Of a stretch of DNA of 64,000 nt, positions 48,542 to 58,018 are shown piece after piece. The translations under genes and the position numbers were made by a program. A model generated the notes under the pieces. That model had not been told where the DNA came from and made no database searches. It saw nothing but the letters and a program-made list of their open reading frames with translations. Source of the DNA: a bacterium (GTDB lineage Bacteria; T1Sed10-126). Where the stretch lies: assembly GCA_003554945.1 (NCBI GenBank), contig PWHN01000083.1:1-64000 (forward strand), given 5' to 3'. How positions within the stretch are numbered: the first letter of the stretch is position 1; the number at the start of each line of letters is the position of its first letter.

Positions 48542-49798
48542 TTAAACCTGGATATTTTCAACCACACGGCGACCAAACTGACTTGACTTAACTTTTTCAG
48601 CGTCAGATAGCTGCCGGGCCAGGTCATAAGTAACGTACTTTTCCTTGAAAGTCTCCTGCAGGGCCTCTTTAATAGCAGTAGAAGCCTCAACCCAGCCCAT
48701 GTGGTCGAGCATTTCGCAGGCGGAAAGAATGAGAGCCGTCGGATTGACTTTATCCTTACCGGCGTGTTTGGGGGCGCTGCCGTGAGTTGGTTCAAACAGG
48801 GCAAGCCCGTCACCAAAGTTAGCACCCGGGCAGATTCCCAGGCCGCCAATCATGCCGCCGGCGGCGTCGCTAATGTAATCACCGTTAAGATTGGGGAGGG
48901 CAAGAACGTCGTAACTGGCGGTTCTTGTCAGAATTTGCTGAAGCATATTGTCAGCAATTCTATCCTTAACCACGAGCGTGCCTTCAGGTGCTTGCCCGTC
49001 GTAATTATCCCAGAGTTGATCCTCGGTAATGACTTCATCGCCATATTCCTGTTCAGCAACCTCATACCCCCAGTTGCAAAAGGCTCCTTCGGTAAATTTC
49101 ATAATGTTACCTTTGTGAACCAGGGTAACCGACTCGCGATCATGTTCAAGAGCGTAGTCGATTGCCCGGCGAACCAGCCGCTTGGTGGCAAACTCACTGA
49201 TCGGTTTCAATCCCAACCCGACCGGACCTTCGTGAATACCGGCGGCACCAAGTTCAGTTTCAACAAACTTCCTCACCTTCTCGGCATCCGACGTCTCGGC
49301 CTCCCACTCGATACCGGCGTAAACATCCTCGGTATTTTCCCTGAAGATGACAAAATCGACTGCTTCAGGCGAGCAGATAGGCGATGGTAACCCATCCAGA
49401 TAATAGACAGGTCGGACACAGGCGTAGAGATCAAGCTGCTGACGAAGCGCAACGTTAAGACTGCGAAAACCGGCGCCAACCGGGGTAGTCAAAGGTCCCT
49501 TAATAGCGATACGAAACTTACGGATTGCCTCCAGTGTTTCGGCGGGAAAAACGGTTCCATAAACCTCTTCCGCCGACTCACCGGCATAAATTCGTGTCCA
49601 GACTATTTCACGCTGACCACCGTACACTTTTTCAACAGCACCATTCAGAACGTCGCGCATTACAGGTGAAATGTCCTTACCCGTTCCATCACCTTCAATA
49701 TAAGGAATAATCGGATTGTCTGGGACAACCAGCTTACCGTCACGGTAATCTATCTTTTCTCCCTGTTCCGGTATTTCTACATGATCATAATCGCTCAT
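48542..49798 (-). CDS. icd: Isocitrate dehydrogenase
   Basis: 418 aa; IPYIEGDGTGKDI, FRENTEDVYAGIEWE, NLNGDYISDAAGGMIGGLG, FEPTHGSAPKHAGKDKVNPTA. Confidence 0.96.
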   Translation of the reverse strand: MSDYDHVEIPEQGEKIDYRDGKLVVPDNPIIPYIEGDGTGKDISPVMRDVLNGAVEKVYGGQREIVWTRIYAGESAEEVYGTVFPAETLEAIRKFRIAIKGPLTTPVGAGFRSLNVALRQQLDLYACVRPVYYLDGLPSPICSPEAVDFVIFRENTEDVYAGIEWEAETSDAEKVRKFVETELGAAGIHEGPVGLGLKPISEFATKRLVRRAIDYALEHDRESVTLVHKGNIMKFTEGAFCNWGYEVAEQEYGDEVITEDQLWDNYDGQAPEGTLVVKDRIADNMLQQILTRTASYDVLALPNLNGDYISDAAGGMIGGLGICPGANFGDGLALFEPTHGSAPKHAGKDKVNPTALILSACEMLDHMGWVEASTAIKEALQETFKEKYVTYDLARQLSDAEKVKSSQFGRRVVENIQV

Positions 49799-49862
49799 AA
49801 CTAATACTCCTCCTGTGGTATGAAATCAACTTTTTAAGAATTTAAATTTTGCGGTTTCCTCG

Positions 49863-49999
49863 TTCTGAGGACCGATATATTTCTGACATCATTCTCAGTT
49901 GCCCTCCGGGCAACTTCCGAGGTATAAAGACCTCAAAACAACCCCATCCTGGGGTTTGAGGTCATTATAAATCCGTCAGAAACACATCGGTCCTCAGAA
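49863..49999 (-). ncRNA. Putative structured element, three-way junction family, copy Z
   Basis: Minus strand: 25-bp outer stem TTCTGAGGACCGATGTGTTTCTGAC/GTCAGAAATATATCGGTCCTCAGAA, P1 TATAATGACCTCAAA/TTTGAGGTCTTTATA, P2 AGTTGCC/GGCAACT, junctions GGATT, CCTCGGA, GAGAATGA. Confidence 0.7.
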
Positions 50000-50098
50000 T
50001 TACCGTTTTCTACAAAAGAGGGCCCAATCACTACTTGACCAAAAATAAACGCATAACGCAAGATATGGATTATCTTGCTTACAAAAAGTTAAACTTTA

Positions 50099-50659
50099 TT
50101 AAGAATTCAATTCACGATCAATCTGATCACAAACCCAGTGCAGACAGGCTATGTGGGCCTCCTGCACGTGGGCGGTGCGGGTCGCGGGAACATTAATTAA
50201 CTCGACGTCCAACTCCCGCATTTTTCCTCCTTCGGAGTCGGTCAGGCCAAAAACCCGACCATCTATTTCGAGGGCAGCTGTCAGTCCTCGTATTACATTA
50301 GGTGAGCTGCCGGAAGTGCTTATACCCAGAAAGACATCCCCGGGTTCACCAAGCGCTTTTATCTGACGAGAAAAAACCTCTTCAAAAGACCAGTCATTAC
50401 TTACTGCAGTTAAGGTGCTGGGACTGGCGGCAAGACTTATGGCCGGCCTCTGAATTGGTTCAACATTAAACTTCGCCACCAATTCAGTGGTAAAATGGAG
50501 ACTATCAGTGGCGCTACCTCCGTTACCAAAACTAATTACTTTGCCGCTCATTTCCCAGGTCTCAAGTATTGCATCACGAAGTTCAAAAAGATTGGCCGGA
50601 ACATCATCCGCCAGTCGTGTTAACGTTTTGCTTGCCTCGAGAAAATAATCGGCGTGCAT
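50099..50659 (-). CDS. SIS-domain phosphoheptose isomerase-like protein
   Basis: VISFGNGGSATDSLHFTTELVAKF, GISTSGSSPNVIRGL. Confidence 0.9.
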   Translation of the reverse strand: MHADYFLEASKTLTRLADDVPANLFELRDAILETWEMSGKVISFGNGGSATDSLHFTTELVAKFNVEPIQRPAISLAASPSTLTAVSNDWSFEEVFSRQIKALGEPGDVFLGISTSGSSPNVIRGLTAALEIDGRVFGLTDSEGGKMRELDVELINVPATRTAHVQEAHIACLHWVCDQIDRELNS

Positions 50660-50660
50660 T

Positions 50661-52682
50661 CTAATCCTCCAGTTCTTCCCGGGTTCGCCTCAAATCATAA
50701 CGAGCCCGCAGATTCTCAGGGTCAAGATCAAGCGCCTCTTCAAAACGCATTTGAGCTTCTTCAAAAAGTCCCCTGTTATAGAATACATAACCGAGGGCTG
50801 TTTCCACTCGCGAATCTTCACCAAGTAAATCGCGAGCCAGTTCCAGAGTTGAAGTCGCCCGGTTCCAGTCCTCTTCCAATATAAAGACCAGTCCCAGGTT
50901 GTAGTATGCCTCCGGCAATTCATACTCATTTATTGCTGTCCGATAATATTCAATTGCATGAGTCTTTTCTTGTTCTAACAGATATACATTGCCCAGCTGT
51001 TTATTGAAGCGAGCCCGTTGTTCAGCATCTTCCGCCCGGGCAAGCAGCGACTCATAACGATATCGTGCTAAATTAACCGCCCCCCGATTGAAATCAATAT
51101 ATGCTATCATCTGATTGGACAAAATATGGTCTTCGTCCAGCTCAAGTGCCCTCTCAAACTGCTCGCGGGCCGCGGCTCGGTCACCATACCAAAAATAAAG
51201 TTTCCCAAGTGCAACTATATAGTCGAGATTCTCGGGTTGAACACTTACTGCACGCCGCTGGGCGCTAATTGCCATTTCCAGATTATTGTCTCTGAAATAG
51301 GCGATCGCCAGATTATAGGCGGCTTCGTGATTAGCGGGATCAAGAACAAGAAGATTGCGAAAAGCAGATTGAGAAGCTGCCAGACGATCATATTTTAAAC
51401 CCAGCTCTCCCAGCCGCCGGTAAGTTAGCTGCTGATAACGCTCGTCAATCTCCTCGTCAGCCAGCGCGGCGTTGTAATTCTCCGCCGCTTCAGCGGGACG
51501 CTCCTGCTTTTCATGCAAACGCCCTAGTGCGAAAGAGATTGAATATCCTTCCTCCGCCACAGCAAGCGCTCTTTCATAAAATTGAATCGAGTTTTCATAA
51601 TCCCCAACAGCCTGATAAAGGTAGCCCAGTTGCAGATGTATATCAGACTCCTGCAGCGGTCCCTCTATGATCTCAACATCCGCCGCCGGTTCAAGCGAGG
51701 CAAGCGCAGCCGTCGTATCCCCTTCCTCCAACTGCGCCAGCGAAAGATTATAGCGGGCTGTAGGAGTATCACGCAGGGCCAGTGCTTGTTCGAACTCCTC
51801 TCGAGCCTCGACAAAGCGATTCAAATCCACCAGAGCTCCGCCACGCAAAAGAGCAAGCTGGTAATTCATCTCCGTCTCTTGAGTATGCTCCCGAGCCGCT
51901 GCAAAGTCATCTATTGCCGCCTCTAAATCCTGCAGGCGGAGCTGTGTTAACCCACGGTTAAAATAGAGCAGTTCCGCATAACCGCCGGCCTCCAGACCAC
52001 TGCTGAAATCATCCCGCGCCTGCTGCAGGTTCTCTTCCCGCGCATTTAAGTTGCCACGAGCGAGAAAGAAAACAGCGCGCGGGTCAAGAGCAATTGCAGC
52101 GTCGAGGTCATCAAAAGCCCCGGTGACACTGTCCAGCTCCGCACGAACCATAGCGCGACGATAATAAGTTTCAGGAAAAGTGTCGATGACGTCCAGAGAA
52201 TAGCCATACAGCTCCTCCGCTTTCTCAAATTCCTCACGGGCGGAATGAATGTCGCCCAGATAGCGGTAAGAGAGAGCTGCCGGTTCGTCCAGTCCGGAAG
52301 TTCCCAGCACCCGGCGATAGAGTCCAAAAGCTCGATCCAGCTCATCCGCTTCATGAGCGGTGCGAGCCTGATCAAATAGCTCCCTCTGACGAGTTCGAGA
52401 AATTTCAATGCGTTCTTTTAACTGTGACGGCAGTTCAACGTCGACCACCGGCTCTGGATCGGGATGACAGGCCCCGTCATACCAGTAAAAACCGGCTGCC
52501 TCGCAGGCTTCCGCAGTAACAAAATCTTCCGGCTCCGGCTCCGGCTCTTCCACCGGCACACCTACAATTTGATCCCATATTTCCTGAACCACCGGTTCAA
52601 ATATTACATACCCTAAATATATCCCTGCCGCCAGAGCGGCGATCGACAAAAGCAATATAACAAAATGGAGACGCGAATTCAT
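50661..52682 (-). CDS. TPR-repeat protein
   Basis: 673 aa, N-terminal TM, many TPR units. Confidence 0.92.
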   Translation of the reverse strand: MNSRLHFVILLLSIAALAAGIYLGYVIFEPVVQEIWDQIVGVPVEEPEPEPEDFVTAEACEAAGFYWYDGACHPDPEPVVDVELPSQLKERIEISRTRQRELFDQARTAHEADELDRAFGLYRRVLGTSGLDEPAALSYRYLGDIHSAREEFEKAEELYGYSLDVIDTFPETYYRRAMVRAELDSVTGAFDDLDAAIALDPRAVFFLARGNLNAREENLQQARDDFSSGLEAGGYAELLYFNRGLTQLRLQDLEAAIDDFAAAREHTQETEMNYQLALLRGGALVDLNRFVEAREEFEQALALRDTPTARYNLSLAQLEEGDTTAALASLEPAADVEIIEGPLQESDIHLQLGYLYQAVGDYENSIQFYERALAVAEEGYSISFALGRLHEKQERPAEAAENYNAALADEEIDERYQQLTYRRLGELGLKYDRLAASQSAFRNLLVLDPANHEAAYNLAIAYFRDNNLEMAISAQRRAVSVQPENLDYIVALGKLYFWYGDRAAAREQFERALELDEDHILSNQMIAYIDFNRGAVNLARYRYESLLARAEDAEQRARFNKQLGNVYLLEQEKTHAIEYYRTAINEYELPEAYYNLGLVFILEEDWNRATSTLELARDLLGEDSRVETALGYVFYNRGLFEEAQMRFEEALDLDPENLRARYDLRRTREELED

Positions 52683-52685
52683 CCG

Positions 52686-53048
52686 CTACGGCCTCACTTT
52701 ACCGTTAAAATTGTCTAAAATACCGTTGACAAACGATGCTGAGTCCTCGGAACCGTATTTTTTAGCCAATTCCACCGCCTCGTCGATCACTATCGGTTTC
52801 GGAGTTTCTGTCCATAACAGCTCATAAGTTGCCAGGCGCAGCAGGACTCGTTCAACCGGATAGATCCTATCAAGACGCCAGTCGTCAAGATGCGATTCTA
52901 TATTTTTATCAATTTCTTCAAGATGTTTCTCGGTCCCAGCAACCAGCGCACCGGTAAATTCAGAACTATTCTCGGGCTGGTAATCACCACTAACCTCACG
53001 AGCATAAAGGACCTTAAAGGCCGCTTCCCGGGCCTTAGAACGTGACAT
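52686..53048 (-). CDS. nusB: Transcription antitermination factor NusB
   Basis: SRSKAREAAFKVLYAREV, PIVIDEAVELAKKYGSEDSASFVNGILD. Confidence 0.95.
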   Translation of the reverse strand: MSRSKAREAAFKVLYAREVSGDYQPENSSEFTGALVAGTEKHLEEIDKNIESHLDDWRLDRIYPVERVLLRLATYELLWTETPKPIVIDEAVELAKKYGSEDSASFVNGILDNFNGKVRP

Positions 53049-53519
53049 TTAGTTCTCTAACTCACGATATACACTGGCCTGTCGGACCAGGGCCTGAGCG
53101 GCGTCAGCACCTTTGTTGCCAACTTTTACACCAGCACGATTGACAGCCTGTTCAACCGTATCCGCAGTAATAACGCCAAAAACTACCGGCAACTCGGAAT
53201 CATAACTGAGTTTACCAACCCCGCGGGTAACTTCCGAAGCGACATAATCAAAATGTGGTGTTTCTCCCCGAATTACGGCGCCAAGACAGATAACGCCGTC
53301 AAATTTATCGCTTTCAACAACCCGCCGAGCAAGACCGGGGATTTCAAAACTACCGGGCGCTTTGTAAATTTCAACGTCCTTTTTATTAACGCCGCACTTC
53401 TCAAGCATGTCGAGGGCGCCGCGCTTTAGCTGACCGGTAATCATATCGTTAAATTCAGCCATAACTACCCCCACCTTTAACCCGCTGCCGTCGAGGTCGC
53501 CTTTGATTTCCTTAATCAC
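53049..53519 (-). CDS. ribH: 6,7-dimethyl-8-ribityllumazine synthase
   Basis: KAPGSFEIPGLARRV, GAVIRGETPHFDYVA, GNKGADAAQALV. Confidence 0.97.
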   Translation of the reverse strand: MIKEIKGDLDGSGLKVGVVMAEFNDMITGQLKRGALDMLEKCGVNKKDVEIYKAPGSFEIPGLARRVVESDKFDGVICLGAVIRGETPHFDYVASEVTRGVGKLSYDSELPVVFGVITADTVEQAVNRAGVKVGNKGADAAQALVRQASVYRELEN

Positions 53520-53525
53520 AAGAGA

Positions 53526-54743
53526 TCATCCTTCCTCAAATTGATTTAATAGATGCCCTAACTTTTCCTTCTTAGTCTGTAAATAATCCTCGTTGATTTC
53601 GTTACATTCTATCTCCAGAGGCTGACGATCCGTCACCTTTAAACCGTAACCTTCAAGGCCCACTATTTTCCGGGGATTATTGGTCAAAAGCCTGATTGTG
53701 GACAGACCCAGGTCTTTAAGAATTTGTGCACCAATTCCATAATCACGAAGATCGGGATTGAATCCCAGTTTTTTATTGGCCTCAACCGTATCAAGTCCTC
53801 GGTCTTGAAGGTTATAAGCTTCAATTTTATTACAGAGACCAATTCCCCGACCTTCCTGCAATAGATAGAGTAAAACGCCCCGGCCCTGCTCCTGAATCAT
53901 CTCCATAGCCCGGTGAAGCTGTGGCCGACAGTCACAGCGGCGACTGCGAAAAACATCCCCGGTCAAGCACTGGGAGTGAACACGAACCAGCACGTTCGAC
54001 TCGCCTTCAACTTCGCCTTTAACCAGAGCCAGGTGTTCACGATCCTCCAAGCGATCGCGGTAAGCTACGGCTTTAAACTCCCCAAACTCGGTTGGCAGGG
54101 TGGTCTCGGCCCTGCGTTCGACGTGTTTTTCCGTGCGATGCCGGTAACGAATGAGCGCTTCTATGGAGATCATCTTGAGGTCGTGCCGGGCGGCAAAATC
54201 TTTCAGTTCTTGCCGACGGGCCATGGTTCCGTCCTCGCTCATGATTTCACATATAACTCCTGCCGGTCGCAGACCGGCCAGAACAGCAAGATCAACGGCG
54301 GCCTCGGTATGACCGGCTCTTTTTAACACACCGCCACGCTCAGCCTTGAGCGGGAAGACATGCCCGGGCCGTTGAAAATCATCGGGACGGCTCTCCGGAT
54401 CGACCGCTTTTTGAATGGTCAGTGCCCTGTCGTGAGCACTGATACCGGTCGTAGTCCCTTCCCGGGCGTCAATTGAAACGGTGAAACCGGTATCCAGGTG
54501 GTCCGTGTTGTTGGGAACCATGGAAGGAAGCTGTAGACGCTGTAGCTCATCAGGCGCCATAGGCAGACAGACCAGACCCCGGCCCTCTTTTGTCATAAAA
54601 TTTATCGCGTCGGCACTGACCTGCTCAGCGGCCATTACCAGATCTCCCTCGTTTTCACGCTCCTCGTCATCAACAACTACAACCATCTCCCCGGATTTAA
54701 TCGCTTCAATGGCTGCTTCTACCTTCTCACTGTTATTCATCAC
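53526..54743 (-). CDS. ribBA: 3,4-DHBP synthase / GTP cyclohydrolase II
   Basis: [50 protein letters not shown]. Confidence 0.97.
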   Translation of the reverse strand: MMNNSEKVEAAIEAIKSGEMVVVVDDEERENEGDLVMAAEQVSADAINFMTKEGRGLVCLPMAPDELQRLQLPSMVPNNTDHLDTGFTVSIDAREGTTTGISAHDRALTIQKAVDPESRPDDFQRPGHVFPLKAERGGVLKRAGHTEAAVDLAVLAGLRPAGVICEIMSEDGTMARRQELKDFAARHDLKMISIEALIRYRHRTEKHVERRAETTLPTEFGEFKAVAYRDRLEDREHLALVKGEVEGESNVLVRVHSQCLTGDVFRSRRCDCRPQLHRAMEMIQEQGRGVLLYLLQEGRGIGLCNKIEAYNLQDRGLDTVEANKKLGFNPDLRDYGIGAQILKDLGLSTIRLLTNNPRKIVGLEGYGLKVTDRQPLEIECNEINEDYLQTKKEKLGHLLNQFEEG

Positions 54744-54748
54744 TTATA

Positions 54749-55396
54749 TCACCGTTGAAAAGCCCTGCTTAACTCAGAAAGGCTTAAATTGTCCTTCTTT
54801 TTTTCGTTTTGCCAAAAATTATAGAGATAACGCGCTATGGTATCAACTTCAAGATTCATTTGCTGGCCTGGCCGGCGCTCGGCCAAAGTAGTTTTTTGAT
54901 AAGTGTGCGGAACCACTTGAACTGTTAAAGTCTCCTCACTCACGTCAGCTATAGTGAGGCTGATACCATCAAGGGCTACCGACCCTCGCGGAGCAAGAAA
55001 TGGTCTTAAGTCGCCGGGATAGTCAGTAACCAGCCGGTAGCCGGCGTCACTTTTTTCCAGGACAATTATCTTCACAACCCCGTCAACATGGCCACTTACA
55101 TAGTGACCGTCGAGACGATCTCCAACTGCCAGTGAAGGCTCTATGTTTACAATGCACCCCGCTCGAGCCTGCTGTAGAGTTGTTTTGGCTGATGTAGTCT
55201 CAGCCAGTTCAACAGCTACGCTTTCAGCACCTGTCTCAACAACTGTAAGACAGACACCGTCAACGGCAAGACTGTCGCCAACTTCAAGAGCCAATTTTGA
55301 AAAAGACTTCGATTGCAGACGCAGCTTAATCGTCCCGGCAGTGCCTCTCTCGCGAGCCGTTATTTCAGCGGTTGCTCTTACAAGACCGGTAAACAT
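54749..55396 (-). CDS. ribE: Riboflavin synthase alpha subunit
   Basis: MFTGLVRATAEI, SLAVDGVCLTV, GHYVSGHVDGV, VALDGISLTI. Confidence 0.95.
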   Translation of the reverse strand: MFTGLVRATAEITARERGTAGTIKLRLQSKSFSKLALEVGDSLAVDGVCLTVVETGAESVAVELAETTSAKTTLQQARAGCIVNIEPSLAVGDRLDGHYVSGHVDGVVKIIVLEKSDAGYRLVTDYPGDLRPFLAPRGSVALDGISLTIADVSEETLTVQVVPHTYQKTTLAERRPGQQMNLEVDTIARYLYNFWQNEKKKDNLSLSELSRAFQR

Positions 55397-55533
55397 TAGC
55401 TAAAACCTCAGTTCTTTTTTCACTCGAGTCAGCCCCTGATTAAACGCTTCCTCTTCAGAAGAAAAGGCATTAAACAGAAGACCCCTCCAGCCCAAACAAC
55501 CTCAAACCCGGGTTTGATCGTATAAAAGGATAT

Positions 55534-55636
55534 GTAACTACTCATCTATCCCCTCTCCCCTGGAGGGAGAGGGCCCGTTTTTCACCCCCCTTTGTATTTC
55601 CCCCCGTCAAGGGGGAAAGATAAAGTGAGTAGTTAC
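55534..55636. mobile_element. MITE-like element between ribE and ribD
   Basis: 11-bp perfect inverted ends GTAACTACTCA/TGAGTAGTTAC immediately flanked by 8-bp direct repeats AAGGATAT (55526-55533, 55637-55644). Confidence 0.7.
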
Positions 55637-55671
55637 AAGGATATAATACAAAGCGTTCTCTTGCGAGGTTT

Positions 55672-56847
55672 TTACCCCTTGAAACCAACACCGGTCAACC
55701 GCTGCCGCAGCCGCGGATGGGGAGTTAAGTTAAAACCAACCCGGCGTAGAGACTGTTCAGAAAGACGACGTATATAAATGTCTTCACCAAACCGGTGCTG
55801 TTCCAGCAATCTAAATCTGGGGGCGTTAAATACTTTCTCGGTCTTGTGGCTCAGACGGGCACTTCGTATACCACTACCCAAAACATGACCACAGTTGAAG
55901 AGGTGAAGTTCATTTAAAAGTTGTGCCGAAATTAAATCACCCACCAGTCCTCCGCCGCCTTCAACAAGTATGCGGCCAAAACCGGCCCGGTAAAGGCGGG
56001 GGAGAACTTCGGTCCAGCGGTAGCGCCCGTCGTGCAGCTCAGACCTTACCAGGGTTACACCGCTCTCTTCTAATTTTTCCCCGAGCGCCGGCTCTATCTG
56101 CGACGGGACAACAATTGTTGTTTCAGCAGCCCGCTCAGATAACAGGGTAAGTGACGGGGATAAGGTTTGAGGACGGGTAGTGACGATAATGGCTCCCGGT
56201 TGAGATTCGCGACCCGTGACGCGATCAGTCAAGCTGGGATTATCGCGGCGCACAGTTTCAGCGCCAACCATGACAGCATCTACCCGGGAACGAAGCAAAT
56301 GTGTGTAGTGCCGGCTCTCCGGACCGCTGAGCCACTGGCTGTGGTGGCTCTCCGTGGCGATATAGCCGTCAACAGAGAGAGCCAGCTTGGCTTCCAGCCA
56401 GGGAAGCCCGGCGACTTGATTGTAAAAATAAGCACGGTTTAACCACCTGTATTGAGAGCGACAAACCGGGGTTGTAACGGTCAAACCAGCTTTCAGCAGC
56501 TTTTTCATTCCACGTCCCTGCACACGCGGATGTGGATCTATATGTGCAAACGTTACCTCCTCGATGTCAGTCTTAAGAATGCGCTCCGTACAGGGTGCCG
56601 TTTTCCCCTGGTGGACACATGGTTCCAGGGTACAATAGAGCTCTACTCCCTGCAAAGAACCGGTATACTTATTTAACAAAGCTGCCTCCGCGTGGAGCCC
56701 GCCAAACTGGCGATGAGCGGCAAGCTCGAGCAATTCACCGTCCTTGACCAGCCCGGCGGCTACCAGCGGATTTGTTTTTACCATCCCTTCCCCTGCCAGA
56801 GCACGGGCAAACAGAAGTTCCATAATTTCCTGCCGGCGTATTTCCAC
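55672..56847 (-). CDS. ribD: Riboflavin biosynthesis deaminase/reductase
   Basis: HAEAALLNKY, CTLEPCVHQGKTAPC; reductase VEGGGGLVGDLI. Confidence 0.95.
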   Translation of the reverse strand: MEIRRQEIMELLFARALAGEGMVKTNPLVAAGLVKDGELLELAAHRQFGGLHAEAALLNKYTGSLQGVELYCTLEPCVHQGKTAPCTERILKTDIEEVTFAHIDPHPRVQGRGMKKLLKAGLTVTTPVCRSQYRWLNRAYFYNQVAGLPWLEAKLALSVDGYIATESHHSQWLSGPESRHYTHLLRSRVDAVMVGAETVRRDNPSLTDRVTGRESQPGAIIVTTRPQTLSPSLTLLSERAAETTIVVPSQIEPALGEKLEESGVTLVRSELHDGRYRWTEVLPRLYRAGFGRILVEGGGGLVGDLISAQLLNELHLFNCGHVLGSGIRSARLSHKTEKVFNAPRFRLLEQHRFGEDIYIRRLSEQSLRRVGFNLTPHPRLRQRLTGVGFKG

Positions 56848-56849
56848 TT

Positions 56850-57770
56850 TTATTCCTCTCCGCCGGCAAAGTTTTCGGCCAGCAAAGCATCACAATAAAT
56901 ATCAGGTGAAAACGGAGCCAGATCATCGAGCGTCTCACCGGTTCCAACAAACTTTACCGGTACCTGGAATTTATCGGCAGCACTGAGCACGACACCGCCG
57001 CGGGCCGTGCTATCAAGTTTGGATAGAATAATTCCACTTACCGGCAGCTGCTCGGCATATTTTTCTACCTGTTTCACTCCATTTTGCCCCGTTGATGCGT
57101 CAAGAACAAGCAAAGTCTCCGCCGGTTCCCCACTTTTCTGGCCGGCTGCCACCCTGTACATCTTGTTCAACTGTTCCATAAGATCACCGCGGGTATGAAG
57201 ACGACCGGCAGTGTCCACGAAAAGATAGTCTACCCCCCGCCCGCAAGCAGCCTCTATAGCATCGTAAACTACGGCTGAAGGGTCGCCCCCTTTCTGGTGA
57301 GCAATAACGTCAATTTCAAGACGCTCTCCCCACTCCTGCAGCTGTTCAATGGCGGCGGCACGAAAGGTGTCCGCCGCTGCAAAGAGTATTTCCCCGTCAA
57401 GTTTGTGGGCCAGCTTGGCCATGCTTGTAGTCTTACCACTACCGTTGACTCCAACAAAAAAGTAAACGCTAGGCGGAACAGAACTTTTCTGAAGGTCGGG
57501 GTTCCCGGCCGCAGCAAAAATATTCTTGATTTGCTCCCTCAAATATCCCGGCCCGTCAGCATCTGCTTCTTTACTGCGCAGTGGCTCAAGCAATTTTTCA
57601 ACTGTTTCCAGACTGACGTCACTTTTTAACAGGGCCGCTTCAAGATCATCTATGGCACCGGCGTCCATTCCACGACCCGGCCATAACTTTTTCACACCGG
57701 CGCGAAATTTGCCCAGCGCTCCCTTGAGTTTAGTTTTATCATCGCTTTTTGCACTGCCAAAAATTGGCAT
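56850..57770 (-). CDS. ftsY: Signal recognition particle receptor FtsY
   Basis: FVGVNGSGKTTSMAKLA, DTFRAAAIEQL, VDTAGR, LSKLDSTARGG; likely start MPIFGSAKSDD. Confidence 0.96.
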   Translation of the reverse strand: MPIFGSAKSDDKTKLKGALGKFRAGVKKLWPGRGMDAGAIDDLEAALLKSDVSLETVEKLLEPLRSKEADADGPGYLREQIKNIFAAAGNPDLQKSSVPPSVYFFVGVNGSGKTTSMAKLAHKLDGEILFAAADTFRAAAIEQLQEWGERLEIDVIAHQKGGDPSAVVYDAIEAACGRGVDYLFVDTAGRLHTRGDLMEQLNKMYRVAAGQKSGEPAETLLVLDASTGQNGVKQVEKYAEQLPVSGIILSKLDSTARGGVVLSAADKFQVPVKFVGTGETLDDLAPFSPDIYCDALLAENFAGGEE

Positions 57771-58018
57771 CCTATCACCTTCCGATATTATAAAAATTAG
57801 CCTTTGTTTACAGGGCTCTGTTGAAACCCCTGATTGAGACGGCCACTCATAGGTGTTGGGACTCATTCTTGATTGGCCAGCCTGGCCTGCCAAACGAACC
57901 CGGCTGATTTTTGGAACGACAAAAATTATAATAAAAATCGGGACCAGTTGCCAGCTTTCGACAAGTATGAAAGAATATTGGTCCATTAAACAAATTTTAA
58001 TCTGACAGGTGATATCAA

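Noticed and set aside
48701-49390. 229-aa plus-strand ORF antisense to icd
   Set aside because: Shadow ORF of a highly conserved gene.
55397-55671. FMN riboswitch in the rib operon
   Set aside because: The gap holds a MITE-like element; no RFN consensus seen on either strand.
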